64,000 nucleotides of DNA, from NCBI RefSeq assembly GCF_014648855.1, contig NZ_BMRX01000012.1:124001-188000 (forward strand), written 5' to 3'. This document shows, in pieces, positions 35,407 through 44,262 of this stretch. Within the stretch, counting starts at the first letter, position 1. Each line of letters starts with the position of its first letter. The notes under the pieces were generated by a model that was not told the origin of the DNA, made no database searches, and saw only the letters and a list, made by a program, of their open reading frames with translations. Origin of the DNA: Streptomyces parvulus (GTDB taxonomy: Bacteria; Actinomycetota; Actinomycetes; Streptomycetales; Streptomycetaceae). The translations under genes were made by a program, and so were the position numbers.

Positions 35407-36078
35407 TTACGCCCGTGAACGATGGGCCACGTACGCCAGCGTCCCCAGCAGCAGCCGGGCCGCCGGCGGCCTGGTCGCCGAGTCCAGGTCCGGGTGGCGC
35501 AGCCAGCGCACCGGGCCCCGGCCGCCGCGGTCGGAGGGCGGGGCCGTGATGTGCGTACCGCCGCCGAGGCCGCGCAGGTCGAGGGCGGACGGGTCGTCCC
35601 AGCCCAGCCGGTAGAGAAGCCGGGGCAGTTCGGCGGCGGCGCCGGGGGCGACGAAGAACTGGGCGCGGCCCTCGGGGGTCGCCGCGACCGGGCCGAGCGG
35701 GAGGCCCATGCGCTCCAGCCGGGTCAGCGCCCGCAGCCCGGCCGCCTCGGCGACCTCGATCACGTCGAAGCTCCGTCCGACCGGCAGCATCACCGCGGCG
35801 CCCGGGAACTGCGCCCAGGCCTCGCTCGCGCCGTCCAGCGTCGCCCCGGCGGGCACGCGCGGCGCGAAGTCCAGCGGGTGCGCGCCCGGCGCCGGGCAGT
35901 CGGAGCGGCCGCACGAACAGGCGCCCGCCGCGGTCCGGGCGCCGGGCACCACGTCCCAGCCCCACAGTCCGGTGAACTCGGCCACTACGGTGCACTCGGA
36001 GGCGCGGCCCCGACGGCGCGCGCCGGACCGGGTCTCGCGCATGCCCCGACTGCTGCCGATGCCGATCGTGAAGCCCAT
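35407..36078 (-). CDS. Prim-pol-like (bifunctional primase/polymerase N-terminal) protein
   Basis: A 223-residue protein with the N-terminal fold of phage and plasmid prim-pols: a Cys/His cluster CSCGRSDCPAPGAH (zinc) and SFDVIEVAEAAG, where the usual second catalytic Asp is Glu. There is no helicase domain. A DNA-synthesis role is therefore doubtful. From memory a gene of this type adjoins nsdA in other streptomycetes. GGAGGGGGC precedes the ATG closely. It diverges from nsdA across 446 bp. Confidence 0.75.
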   Translation of the reverse strand: MGFTIGIGSSRGMRETRSGARRRGRASECTVVAEFTGLWGWDVVPGARTAAGACSCGRSDCPAPGAHPLDFAPRVPAGATLDGASEAWAQFPGAAVMLPVGRSFDVIEVAEAAGLRALTRLERMGLPLGPVAATPEGRAQFFVAPGAAAELPRLLYRLGWDDPSALDLRGLGGGTHITAPPSDRGGRGPVRWLRHPDLDSATRPPAARLLLGTLAYVAHRSRA

Positions 36079-36524
36079 GCCCCCTCCAACGGGTCCGACG
36101 CAGCGGCGGTTACGCAGCGGACGTGAAACGTGACTCTCTGCTTCCAACTCCCCAGCGGGACGCGGAATAGGCGGCTTCCGGAAGCACTCCGGGGTGGTGT
36201 GCCCGACGGCACGCGCCCCGGTGTGCACCCTCGCACCGACTCCCGGTTGGCCTATGTCAAGTGAATCGCGTACCGCCCGGGGGGAGTTCATTCGAAGGGG
36301 TGGCGAATGGTGGCGATTCCGCGATCGCCATGGCTGGACGAGTGATCGTAGGACTACTTTGTGTGCATGGAGCCGTGGGGCACATGCACTCGTGGGTATG
36401 CCGGAGGCAACGCGGCTTTCCGTTCGAAGGGTGGCAACCGCCGGACGGAGGGCCCCAACCACCGGCATTCTGTTAGGGCTTGGCGCACACGGCGACAGGT
36501 GGTCTCAGGGATGGGGGCGTTCCA
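36079..36524. other. 446-bp divergent promoter region of the prim-pol-like gene and nsdA
   Basis: No credible gene is seen. The region holds a perfect 12-bp palindrome (GCTTCCGGAAGC, about 36173-36184) and a 7-bp inverted repeat with 13-nt spacer at 36363-36389. TAGGAC near 36350 and TTAGGG near 36473 are possible -10 elements for nsdA but lack convincing -35 partners. Confidence 0.5.
36363..36389. promoter_or_regulatory. Inverted repeat GTGCATG-N13-CATGCAC upstream of nsdA
   Basis: Perfect 7-bp arms (36363-36369 and 36383-36389), 136 bp before the nsdA start. The arm and spacer lengths suit a dimeric regulator. The factor is unknown. Confidence 0.3.
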
Positions 36525-38021
36525 GTGAGCGGCAACGGCGGAAGCGGTACGAGCGCGGGAAGCGCGTCGCACGCTGACAAGCGCCCGAACGAGCTGCTCA
36601 CCTCGTGGTTCGCCCGCAGCGGCTGGTCCAAGGGGGAACTGGCCCGCCAGGTCAACCGCCGCGCCCGTCAGCTGGGCGCCAACCACATCTCCACCGACAC
36701 CTCCCGGGTCCGCCGCTGGCTCGACGGCGAGAACCCGCGCGAGCCGATCCCGCGCATCCTCTCCGAGCTGTTCTCCGAGCGTTTCGGCGTCGTCGTCTCC
36801 GTCGAGGACCTGGGGCTGCGCTCCACCCGCCCCACGCCCTCCGCGACCGGAGTCGACCTGCCCTGGACGGGCCCGCAGACCGTGGCCCTGCTCAGCGAGT
36901 TCTCGCGCAGCGACCTCATGCTGGCGCGGCGCGGCTTCCTCGGGAGCTCGCTGGCCCTCTCCGCGGGCCCGTCCCTCATCGAGCCCATGCAGCGCTGGCT
37001 CGTCCCCGCGCCGGCCGCCACCCCCGGCGCGGGCCGCGAGCCCGCACCCGCCTCCCGCGCGCGGGGGAGGCTGTCCCGCCCCGAGCTGGAGCTGCTCGAG
37101 TCCACCGCGGTGATGTTCCGCCGCTGGGACGCCCAGTGCGGCGGCGGGCTGCGCCGCAAGGCGGTGGTCGGCCAGCTGCACGAGGTCACCGACCTGCTCC
37201 AGGAGCCCCAGACCGAGACCACCCGCGCCAAGCTGTTCAAGGTCGCCGCCGAGCTGGCCGAGCTGGCCGGCTGGATGTCGTACGACGTCGGCTTACAGCC
37301 CACCGCGCAGAAGTACTTCGTGCTGGCCCTGCACGCCGCCAAAGAGGCGGGGGACCGGCCGCTCGGCTCGTACATCCTCTCCAGCATGAGCCGCCAGATG
37401 ATCCACCTCGGCCGGCCCGACGACGCCCTGGAGCTGGTTCACCTCGCGCAGTACGGCAGCCGGGACTGCGCCAGCCCCCGCACCCAGTCGATGCTCTACG
37501 CGATGGAGGCCCGCGCCTACGCCAACATGGGGCAGCCCGGCCGCTGCAAGCGCGCCGTGCGCATGGCCGAGGACACCTTCGCCGAGGCCGACGAGTGGGA
37601 CGAGCCCGATCCCGACTGGATCCGCTTCTTCTCCGAGGCCGAGCTGTACGGCGAGAACAGCCACTCCTTCCGCGACCTCGCCTACGTCGCCGGCCGCAGC
37701 CCCGCCTACGCCTCCCTGGCCGATCCGCTGATGCGCCGGGCCGTGGAGCTGTTCGCCGAGGACGACGAGCACCAGCGCTCCTACGCGCTGAACCTGATCG
37801 GCATGGCCACCGTGCACCTGCTGCGCCGCGAACCCGAGGCCAGCACCGGCCTGGCCGTCGAAGCCATGGGCATCGCCAAGAAGGTCCGCTCCGAACGCGT
37901 CAACACCCGCATCCGCAAGACCGTCGACACGGCCGTACGCGATTTCGGCGACCTCGGCGAGATCATCGACCTCACCGAGCGCCTCGCGGTCGAGCTGCCG
38001 GAGACCGCAGAGGCGGTGTGA
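36525..38021 (+). CDS. nsdA: NsdA, negative regulator of differentiation and antibiotic production
   Basis: A 498-residue cytoplasmic protein found in streptomycetes. The N-terminal part (about 15-85) resembles a helix-turn-helix region (KGELARQVNRRARQLG, TDTSRVRRWLDGENP). The C-terminal two thirds are helical TPR-like repeats (about 230-470). In S. coelicolor its loss raises actinorhodin output and sporulation. GTG 36525 is chosen by family N-terminus (SGNGGSGTS); GGGGGCG lies upstream. Codon 257 (37293-37295) is TTA, the rare leucine codon read by bldA tRNA, so translation may depend on development. Confidence 0.92.
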   Translation: MSGNGGSGTSAGSASHADKRPNELLTSWFARSGWSKGELARQVNRRARQLGANHISTDTSRVRRWLDGENPREPIPRILSELFSERFGVVVSVEDLGLRSTRPTPSATGVDLPWTGPQTVALLSEFSRSDLMLARRGFLGSSLALSAGPSLIEPMQRWLVPAPAATPGAGREPAPASRARGRLSRPELELLESTAVMFRRWDAQCGGGLRRKAVVGQLHEVTDLLQEPQTETTRAKLFKVAAELAELAGWMSYDVGLQPTAQKYFVLALHAAKEAGDRPLGSYILSSMSRQMIHLGRPDDALELVHLAQYGSRDCASPRTQSMLYAMEARAYANMGQPGRCKRAVRMAEDTFAEADEWDEPDPDWIRFFSEAELYGENSHSFRDLAYVAGRSPAYASLADPLMRRAVELFAEDDEHQRSYALNLIGMATVHLLRREPEASTGLAVEAMGIAKKVRSERVNTRIRKTVDTAVRDFGDLGEIIDLTERLAVELPETAEAV

Positions 38022-38336
38022 TCCCCACCGACCCCGGCCGCGGCCGGCCCTCCCGAACTGCCCGACTCGGCTCCCCCATGCCAGGTCATTCGGAGGCCGC
38101 CGCGGCCGGCCCACGTCCCGGTGCGGGACGTCGCGCCACGATAACGACGGCCCGGCCCCGCATCCGGCGGTTCACCCACGCGTAACACTCCCGGTGCCTT
38201 CGTCACGGCGGCGAAACAACGGGGGGCGTCGACCGAAACCGCGCTGCGTCAATGTCTTGGCGCATAACAGGCCCGCCCCTCAGTCCCGCCCAGGCCTTCG
38301 CCCGCACGGGGCCGTACCAACGACGAGGAGACGCCG
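38022..38336 (+). other. 315-bp control region upstream of amtB
   Basis: No gene is seen. The region contains the GlnR box at 38202-38239 and CATAAC near 38262, which could be the -10 of the amtB promoter about 70 nt before the start. Confidence 0.65.
38202..38239 (+). promoter_or_regulatory. GlnR box of the amtB-glnK-glnD operon
   Basis: The pattern is GTCAC-n6-GAAAC-n6-GGGCG-n6-GAAAC. It fits the GlnR consensus GTNAC-n6-GAAAC repeated, with exact 6-nt spacers throughout; only the third element is degenerate. An extra GTAAC lies at 38182. GlnR activates amtB in nitrogen limitation in S. coelicolor, so activation here is expected. Confidence 0.85.
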
Positions 38337-39683
38337 ATGGCTCCAGCCATCACGCTTGCCGCAGAGACGGAGCTCTCTGCCGCCAACACAGGCTTCATGC
38401 TCATCTGCTCCGCCCTGGTGATGCTCATGACGCCGGCCCTCGCCTTCTTCTACGGAGGCATGGTCCGCGTCAAGAGCACCCTGAACATGCTGATGATGAG
38501 CTTCATCAGCCTCGGCATCGTCACCGTCCTGTGGGTGCTGTACGGCTTCTCCATGGCGTTCGGCACCGACACCGGCGGCGTCGTCGGCTGGAACTCCGGC
38601 TGGGTCGGCCTCAGCGACATCGGGCTGACGCAGCTGTGGGACGGCTACACCATCCCCGTCTTCGTCTTCCTGGTCTTCCAGCTGATGTTCGCGGTGCTCA
38701 CCCCCGCCCTGATCAGCGGCGCCCTCGCGGACCGGGTCAAGTTCACCGCCTGGGCGCTGTTCATCGCGCTGTGGGTCACCGTCGTCTACTTCCCGGTCGC
38801 GCACTGGGTCTGGGGCGCCGGCGGCTGGGCCTTCGAGCTGGGCGTGATCGACTTCGCGGGCGGCACGGCCGTGCACATCAACGCCGGCGCGGCGGCCCTC
38901 GGCGTGATCCTGGTGATCGGCAAGCGGGTGGGCTTCAAGAAGGACCCGATGCGCCCGCACAGCCTGCCGCTGGTCATGCTCGGCGCGGGCCTGCTGTGGT
39001 TCGGCTGGTTCGGCTTCAACGCCGGCTCCTGGCTCGGCAACGACGACGGCGTGGGCGTGCTGATGTTCGTCAACACGCAGGTCGCCACGGGCGCCGCCGT
39101 CCTCGGCTGGCTCGCCTACGAGAAGATCCGGCACGGCGCCTTCACCACCCTGGGCGCGGCCTCCGGCGCCGTCTCCGGCCTGGTCGCCATCACCCCGGCG
39201 GGCGGCGCGGTCTCCCCGCTCGGCGCGATCGCCGTCGGTCTCGTCGCCGGTGTGGTGTGCGCCATGGCCGTCGGCCTGAAGTACCGGTTCGGCTACGACG
39301 ACTCCCTCGACGTGGTCGGCGTCCACCTCGTCGGCGGCATCCTCGGCTCGCTGCTCGTCGGCCTCTTCGCCACCGGCAAGGGCCAGTCCGACGTCGAGGG
39401 CCTGTTCTACGGCGGCGGCCTGGACCAGTTCTGGAAGCAGTGCGCCGGTGTCTTCGGGGTGCTCGCCTACTCCCTGGTCGTCTCTGCCATCCTCGCTCTC
39501 ATCCTGCACAAGACCATCGGCATGCGGGTGCCGGAGGACGACGAGGTGACCGGCATCGACCAGGCCGAACACGCCGAGACCGCATACGACTTCAGCGGCG
39601 CCGGCGGCGGTGCCGCCCGGACCGCCGGCTCCTCGGCCGCCCCGCCGGCCGCGCAGACCGCGAGCAAGAAGGTGGACGCATGA
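38337..39683 (+). CDS. amtB: Ammonium transporter
   Basis: A 448-residue Amt/MEP/Rh protein with about 11 membrane helices. Family sequences are plain: FFYGGMVRVKSTLNMLMMSF, DFAGGTAVHINAGAAAL and GLLWFGWFGFNAGSWL. It carries ammonium (as NH3/NH4+) across the membrane and is blocked by GlnK. A Gly/Ala-rich tail of about 50 residues extends the cytoplasmic C-terminus. The stop overlaps glnK (ATGA). A GlnR box lies upstream. Confidence 0.97.
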   Translation: MAPAITLAAETELSAANTGFMLICSALVMLMTPALAFFYGGMVRVKSTLNMLMMSFISLGIVTVLWVLYGFSMAFGTDTGGVVGWNSGWVGLSDIGLTQLWDGYTIPVFVFLVFQLMFAVLTPALISGALADRVKFTAWALFIALWVTVVYFPVAHWVWGAGGWAFELGVIDFAGGTAVHINAGAAALGVILVIGKRVGFKKDPMRPHSLPLVMLGAGLLWFGWFGFNAGSWLGNDDGVGVLMFVNTQVATGAAVLGWLAYEKIRHGAFTTLGAASGAVSGLVAITPAGGAVSPLGAIAVGLVAGVVCAMAVGLKYRFGYDDSLDVVGVHLVGGILGSLLVGLFATGKGQSDVEGLFYGGGLDQFWKQCAGVFGVLAYSLVVSAILALILHKTIGMRVPEDDEVTGIDQAEHAETAYDFSGAGGGAARTAGSSAAPPAAQTASKKVDA

Positions 39684-40018
39684 AGCTCATCACCGCCGTC
39701 GTCAAGCCGCACCGGCTCGACGAGATCAAGGAGGCCCTCCAGGCCTTCGGCGTGCACGGCCTGACCGTCACCGAGGCCAGCGGCTACGGCCGCCAGCGCG
39801 GCCACACCGAGGTCTACCGGGGCGCCGAGTACACCGTCGACCTGGTGCCCAAGATCCGCATCGAGGTGCTGGTCGAGGACGACGACGCCGACCAGCTCGT
39901 CGAGGTCGTGGTCAAGGCGGCCCGCACCGGCAAGATCGGCGACGGCAAGGTGTGGTCGGTCCCGGTCGACACGGCCGTACGGGTCCGGACCGGCGAGCGC
40001 GGTCCCGACGCCCTCTGA
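39680..40018 (+). CDS. glnK: Nitrogen regulatory protein PII
   Basis: A 112-residue trimeric signal protein. Y51 in the T-loop (RGAEYTVDL) is the modified residue, adenylylated rather than uridylylated in S. coelicolor. GKIGDGKVWS is the B-loop for ATP. It is coupled to amtB by a 4-nt overlap and lies 28 nt before glnD, so the sensor, its modifier and its target transporter are one operon. Confidence 0.97.
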   Translation: MKLITAVVKPHRLDEIKEALQAFGVHGLTVTEASGYGRQRGHTEVYRGAEYTVDLVPKIRIEVLVEDDDADQLVEVVVKAARTGKIGDGKVWSVPVDTAVRVRTGERGPDAL

Positions 40019-40046
40019 CGCGGGAAACCAGAACAGGAGTCGCCGG

Positions 40047-42503
40047 GTGACGAGTACGGACGTGACGAAAGAAGAAGAGGACTCGGGACCCGGCGGCTAC
40101 GCGGCGGCCCGGCTGCGCCTCCTCACCGAGGGGACGCGGTCCGGGCCGCCGCGCCGTACCGCCCTCGCCGGACTGACCGACGACTGGCTGTCCGGTCTCT
40201 TCGACGCGGGCACCGGCGGGGCGGGCCGGGGCGTCTCGCTCGTCGCCGTCGGCGGCTACGGGCGCGGCGAGCTGTCTCCGCGCAGCGACCTCGACCTGCT
40301 CCTGCTGCACGACGGGAGCGACGAGAAGGCGGTCGCCGCCCTCGCCGACCGCCTCTGGTATCCCGTCTGGGACCTCGGCCTCGACCTCGACCACTCCGTA
40401 CGCACCCCGGCACAGGCCCGGAAGACCGCCGGGGAGGATCTGAAGGTCCAGCTCGGCCTCCTGGACGCCCGCCACCTCGCCGGAGACCTCGGCCTGACCG
40501 CCTCCCTGCGCACCGCGGTCCTCGCCGACTGGCGCAACCAGGCCCCCAAGCGCCTCCCCGAACTCCGCGACCTGTGCGCGGAGCGCGCCGAGCGCCAGGG
40601 CGAGCTGCGGTTCCTGCTCGAACCCGACCTCAAGGAGGCCAGGGGCGGCCTGCGCGACGCCACCGCGCTGCGCGCCGTCGCCGCGTCCTGGCTGGCCGAC
40701 GCCCCGCGCGAGGGCCTCGCCGACGCCCGGCGCCGGCTGCTCGACGTACGCGACGCGCTGCACCTGGCGACCGGGAGGGCCACCGACCGGCTGGCCCTCC
40801 AGGAGCAGGACCAGGTGGCCGCCGAGCTGGGCCTGCTGGACGCCGACACCCTGCTGCGGCAGGTGTACGAGGCGGCGCGGGTCGTCTCGTACGCCGGTGA
40901 CGTCACCTGGCGCGAGGTGGGGCGGGTGCTGCGCTCGCGCTCGGTGCGGCCGCGGCTGCGGGCCATGCTGGGCGGCGGGAAGCCGGTGCCCGAGCGCTCC
41001 CCGCTCGCCGAGGGCGTCGTGGAGCACGACGGCGAGGCGGTGCTCGCGCGCACCGCCCGGCCCGAACGCGATCCCGTGCTCCCGCTGCGTGCCGCTGCGG
41101 CCGCCGCGCAGGCCGGGCTCCCGCTCTCCCTGCACGCCGTCCGCCGCCTCGCGGCCACCACCCGGCCGCTGCCCACGCCCTGGCCCGCGGAGGCCCGCGA
41201 GCAACTGGTGACCCTGCTGGGCTCCGGGCGGCCCACCGTGCAGGTCTGGGAGGCGCTGGAGGCCGAGGGCCTGGTCACCCGGCTGCTGCCCGACTGGGAG
41301 CGGGTGCGCTGCCGCCCGCAGCGCAACGCCGTGCACCTGTGGACCGTCGACCGGCACCTGATCGAGACCGCCGTCCGCGCCTCGGAGTTCACCCGCCGCG
41401 TGCACCGCCCCGACCTGCTCCTGGTCGCCGCGCTGCTGCACGACATCGGCAAGGGCTGGCCGGGCGACCACTCGGTGGCCGGGGAGACCATCGCCCGGGA
41501 CGTGGCCGCCCGCATCGGCTTCGACCGCGCGGACGCGGCCGTCCTCGCCACCCTCGTCCGCCACCACCTGCTGCTCGTGGAGACCGCCACCCGGCGCGAC
41601 CTCGACGATCCGGCCACCGTGCGCGCGGTCGCCGACGCCGTCGGCGCGGAGCACACCCTGGAGCTGCTGCACGCGCTGACCGAGGCGGACGCGCTGGCCA
41701 CCGGTCCCGCCGCCTGGTCGTCCTGGCGCGGCTCACTCGTCGCCGACCTGGTGAAACGGGTCTCGGCGGTCCTGGCGGGCGACGCGCCGGCCGAACCCGA
41801 GGCCGCCGCGCCCACCGCCGAGCAGGAGCGGCTCGCCGTCGAGGCGTACCGCACGGGCGGGCCGGTGCTGGCGCTGCGGGCCCAGACCGAGCCGCCCGCC
41901 GACCCGGACTCGGCCGCCGGTCCCGAGCCGCTCGGCGTGGAACTGCTGATCGCCGTGCCCGACCAGGAGGGCGTGCTCCCCGCCGTCGCCGGGGTCCTGG
42001 CCATGCACCGGCTGACCGTCCGCACGGCGGAGCTGCGGTCCCTGCCCCTGCCGGACGGCGTCGAGGGCTCCGTCCTGCTCCTCGACTGGCGGGTCGCCGC
42101 CGAGTACGGCTCGCTGCCCCAGGCCGCCCGGCTCCGCGCCGACCTGGTCAGAGCCCTGGACGGCACCCTGGACATCGCCGCCCGGCTCGCCGAGCGGGAC
42201 GCCGCCCATCCGCGGCGCCGGGGTGTCGAGCCGCCGCCGCCCCGGGTGACCGTCGCCCCGGCGGCGTCCCGGCTGGCCACGGTGATCGAGGTCCGCGCCC
42301 AGGACGCGCCCGGCCTGCTGTTCCGGCTCGGGCGGGCGCTGGAGACGGCCGGCGTGCGGGTGCGCAGCGCGCACGCCTCGACCCTGGGCTCGAACGCGGT
42401 GGACGCCTTCTACGTCACCGGCCCGGAGGGGGCGCCGCTGCCGGGGGAGGAGGCGGGGGACGTGGCGCGGACCCTGGAGGAGGCGCTTCGGGGCCGTCGC
42501 TGA
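40047..42503 (+). CDS. glnD: PII adenylyltransferase/uridylyltransferase
   Basis: An 818-residue enzyme that modifies GlnK. The nucleotidyltransferase motif GGYGRGELSPRSDLDLL is near residues 68-85. The HD hydrolase domain carries LLHDIGKGWPGDHS near 465. Two ACT domains (about 635-710 and 745-815) sense glutamine. In Streptomyces GlnD adenylylates GlnK in low nitrogen. GTG 40047 has AGGAG upstream. It ends the amtB operon. Confidence 0.95.
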   Translation: MTSTDVTKEEEDSGPGGYAAARLRLLTEGTRSGPPRRTALAGLTDDWLSGLFDAGTGGAGRGVSLVAVGGYGRGELSPRSDLDLLLLHDGSDEKAVAALADRLWYPVWDLGLDLDHSVRTPAQARKTAGEDLKVQLGLLDARHLAGDLGLTASLRTAVLADWRNQAPKRLPELRDLCAERAERQGELRFLLEPDLKEARGGLRDATALRAVAASWLADAPREGLADARRRLLDVRDALHLATGRATDRLALQEQDQVAAELGLLDADTLLRQVYEAARVVSYAGDVTWREVGRVLRSRSVRPRLRAMLGGGKPVPERSPLAEGVVEHDGEAVLARTARPERDPVLPLRAAAAAAQAGLPLSLHAVRRLAATTRPLPTPWPAEAREQLVTLLGSGRPTVQVWEALEAEGLVTRLLPDWERVRCRPQRNAVHLWTVDRHLIETAVRASEFTRRVHRPDLLLVAALLHDIGKGWPGDHSVAGETIARDVAARIGFDRADAAVLATLVRHHLLLVETATRRDLDDPATVRAVADAVGAEHTLELLHALTEADALATGPAAWSSWRGSLVADLVKRVSAVLAGDAPAEPEAAAPTAEQERLAVEAYRTGGPVLALRAQTEPPADPDSAAGPEPLGVELLIAVPDQEGVLPAVAGVLAMHRLTVRTAELRSLPLPDGVEGSVLLLDWRVAAEYGSLPQAARLRADLVRALDGTLDIAARLAERDAAHPRRRGVEPPPPRVTVAPAASRLATVIEVRAQDAPGLLFRLGRALETAGVRVRSAHASTLGSNAVDAFYVTGPEGAPLPGEEAGDVARTLEEALRGRR

Positions 42504-42607
42504 GCCGGCGGCCATCGGAATGCGGCGGGCGGGGACGAATGTCCTGCCGGGCCAGATACCCTGGAAGACGCTCCAATCCGCCCCCGACTCCGAGGACCGA
42601 CGCCACC

Positions 42608-44158
42608 GTGTTCGATACCCTCTCCGACCGCCTCAGCGCGACTTTCAAAAATCTCCGCGGCAAGGGCAGGTTGTCCGAGGCGGACATCGACGCCACGGCC
42701 CGCGAGATCCGCATCGCGCTCCTCGAGGCCGACGTCGCCCTGCCCGTGGTGCGCGCGTTCATCAAGAGCGTCAAGGAACGCTCCCTGGGCGCCGAGGTCT
42801 CCAAGGCGCTCAACCCCGCCCAGCAGGTCCTCAAGATCGTCAACGAGGAACTGGTCGGCATCCTCGGCGGTGAGACCCGCCGCCTGCGCTTCGCCAAGCA
42901 GCCGCCGACCGTGATCATGCTGGCCGGTCTCCAGGGTGCCGGTAAGACCACCCTCGCGGGCAAGCTGGGCCGCTGGCTCAAGGAGCAGGGCCACTCGCCG
43001 CTCCTGGTCGCCTGCGACCTCCAGCGCCCCAACGCCGTCAACCAGCTCAGCGTCGTCGCCGAGCGCGCCGGCGTCGCGGTCTACGCGCCCGAGCCGGGCA
43101 ACGGGGTGGGCGATCCGGTCAAGGTCGCCAAGGACTCCATCGAGTTCGCCAAGTCCAAGGTCCACGACCTGGTCATCGTCGACACCGCCGGCCGCCTGGG
43201 CATCGACCAGGAGCTGATGCGGCAGGCCGCGGACATCCGCGACGCCGTCTCGCCCGACGAGATCCTCTTCGTCGTCGACGCCATGATCGGCCAGGACGCC
43301 GTCAACACCGCCGAGGCCTTCCGCGACGGCGTGGGCTTCGACGGCGTGGTGCTCTCCAAGCTGGACGGCGACGCCCGAGGCGGCGCGGCCCTGTCGATCG
43401 CCTCGGTGACCGGCAAGCCGATCATGTTCGCGTCCAACGGCGAGAAGCTGGAGGACTTCGACGCCTTCCACCCCGACCGGATGGCCTCCCGCATCCTCGA
43501 CATGGGTGACCTGCTCACCCTGATCGAGCAGGCGGAGAAGACGTTCAGTCAGGAAGAGGCCGAGAAGATGGCCTCCAAGCTGGCGTCCAAGAAGGGCCAG
43601 GACTTCACCCTGGACGACTTCCTGGCCCAGATGGAGCAGGTCCGGAAGATGGGCTCCATCTCCAAGCTGCTCGGCATGCTGCCGGGCATGGGCCAGATCA
43701 AGGACCAGATCAACAACCTCGACGAACGCGACGTCGACCGCACGGCCGCCATCATCAAGTCGATGACCCCGGCCGAGCGCCAGGAGCCGACGATCATCAA
43801 CGGCTCGCGCCGCGCCCGCATCGCCAAGGGCTCCGGCGTCGACGTCAGCGCGGTGAAGGGCCTGGTCGAGCGGTTCTTCGAGGCCCGCAAGATGATGTCC
43901 CGGATGGCCCAGGGCGGCGGAATGCCGGGGATGCCCGGAATCCCGGGCATGGGCGGCGGCCCCGGCCGGCAGAAGAAGCAGCAGAAGAAGGCCAAGGGCA
44001 AGCAGCGCTCCGGCAACCCGATGAAGCGCAAGCAGCAGGAGCAGGAGGAGGCCGCCCGCCGCGCGGCCGCCGCGCAGAACGGGGGCGCGCTCGGACTGCC
44101 GCAGCAGGGCGCCCAGGACTTCGAGCTGCCCGACGAGTTCAAGAAGTTCATGGGCTGA
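42608..44158 (+). CDS. ffh: Signal recognition particle protein Ffh
   Basis: A 516-residue SRP54 GTPase. N domain, then G1 GLQGAGKTTLAGKLG near residue 105, DTAGRLGID and SKLDGDARGG, then a Met-rich M domain from about 295 (MGSISKLLGMLPGMG) that binds 4.5S RNA and signal peptides. A Gly/Met segment (about 437-455) and a Lys/Gln-rich linker follow, ending in a conserved FELPDEFKKFMG. GTG 42608 begins FDTLSDRLSATFKNLRG. It works with FtsY encoded upstream. Confidence 0.97.
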   Translation: MFDTLSDRLSATFKNLRGKGRLSEADIDATAREIRIALLEADVALPVVRAFIKSVKERSLGAEVSKALNPAQQVLKIVNEELVGILGGETRRLRFAKQPPTVIMLAGLQGAGKTTLAGKLGRWLKEQGHSPLLVACDLQRPNAVNQLSVVAERAGVAVYAPEPGNGVGDPVKVAKDSIEFAKSKVHDLVIVDTAGRLGIDQELMRQAADIRDAVSPDEILFVVDAMIGQDAVNTAEAFRDGVGFDGVVLSKLDGDARGGAALSIASVTGKPIMFASNGEKLEDFDAFHPDRMASRILDMGDLLTLIEQAEKTFSQEEAEKMASKLASKKGQDFTLDDFLAQMEQVRKMGSISKLLGMLPGMGQIKDQINNLDERDVDRTAAIIKSMTPAERQEPTIINGSRRARIAKGSGVDVSAVKGLVERFFEARKMMSRMAQGGGMPGMPGIPGMGGGPGRQKKQQKKAKGKQRSGNPMKRKQQEQEEAARRAAAAQNGGALGLPQQGAQDFELPDEFKKFMG

Positions 44159-44175
44159 CGACCCGGTCGGTTCCT

Positions 44176-44220
44176 ACGGCGCCGGGGCGCCCCCGCGGAA
44201 AGGGGGCGCCCCGGCGCCGT
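44176..44220. terminator. Strong bidirectional terminator after ffh
   Basis: A perfect 19-bp stem with a 7-nt loop, between convergent genes whose stops are at 44158 and 44263. Confidence 0.9.
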
Positions 44221-44262
44221 ACCCGCGCCCGGGGATCGCGCCTAGCCGGCCGGAGCCGGTCC

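Noticed and set aside
36194..36577. A 127-codon open frame upstream of nsdA
   Set aside because: It overlaps the nsdA start in another frame, has no ribosome site and a composition of random G+C-rich sequence.
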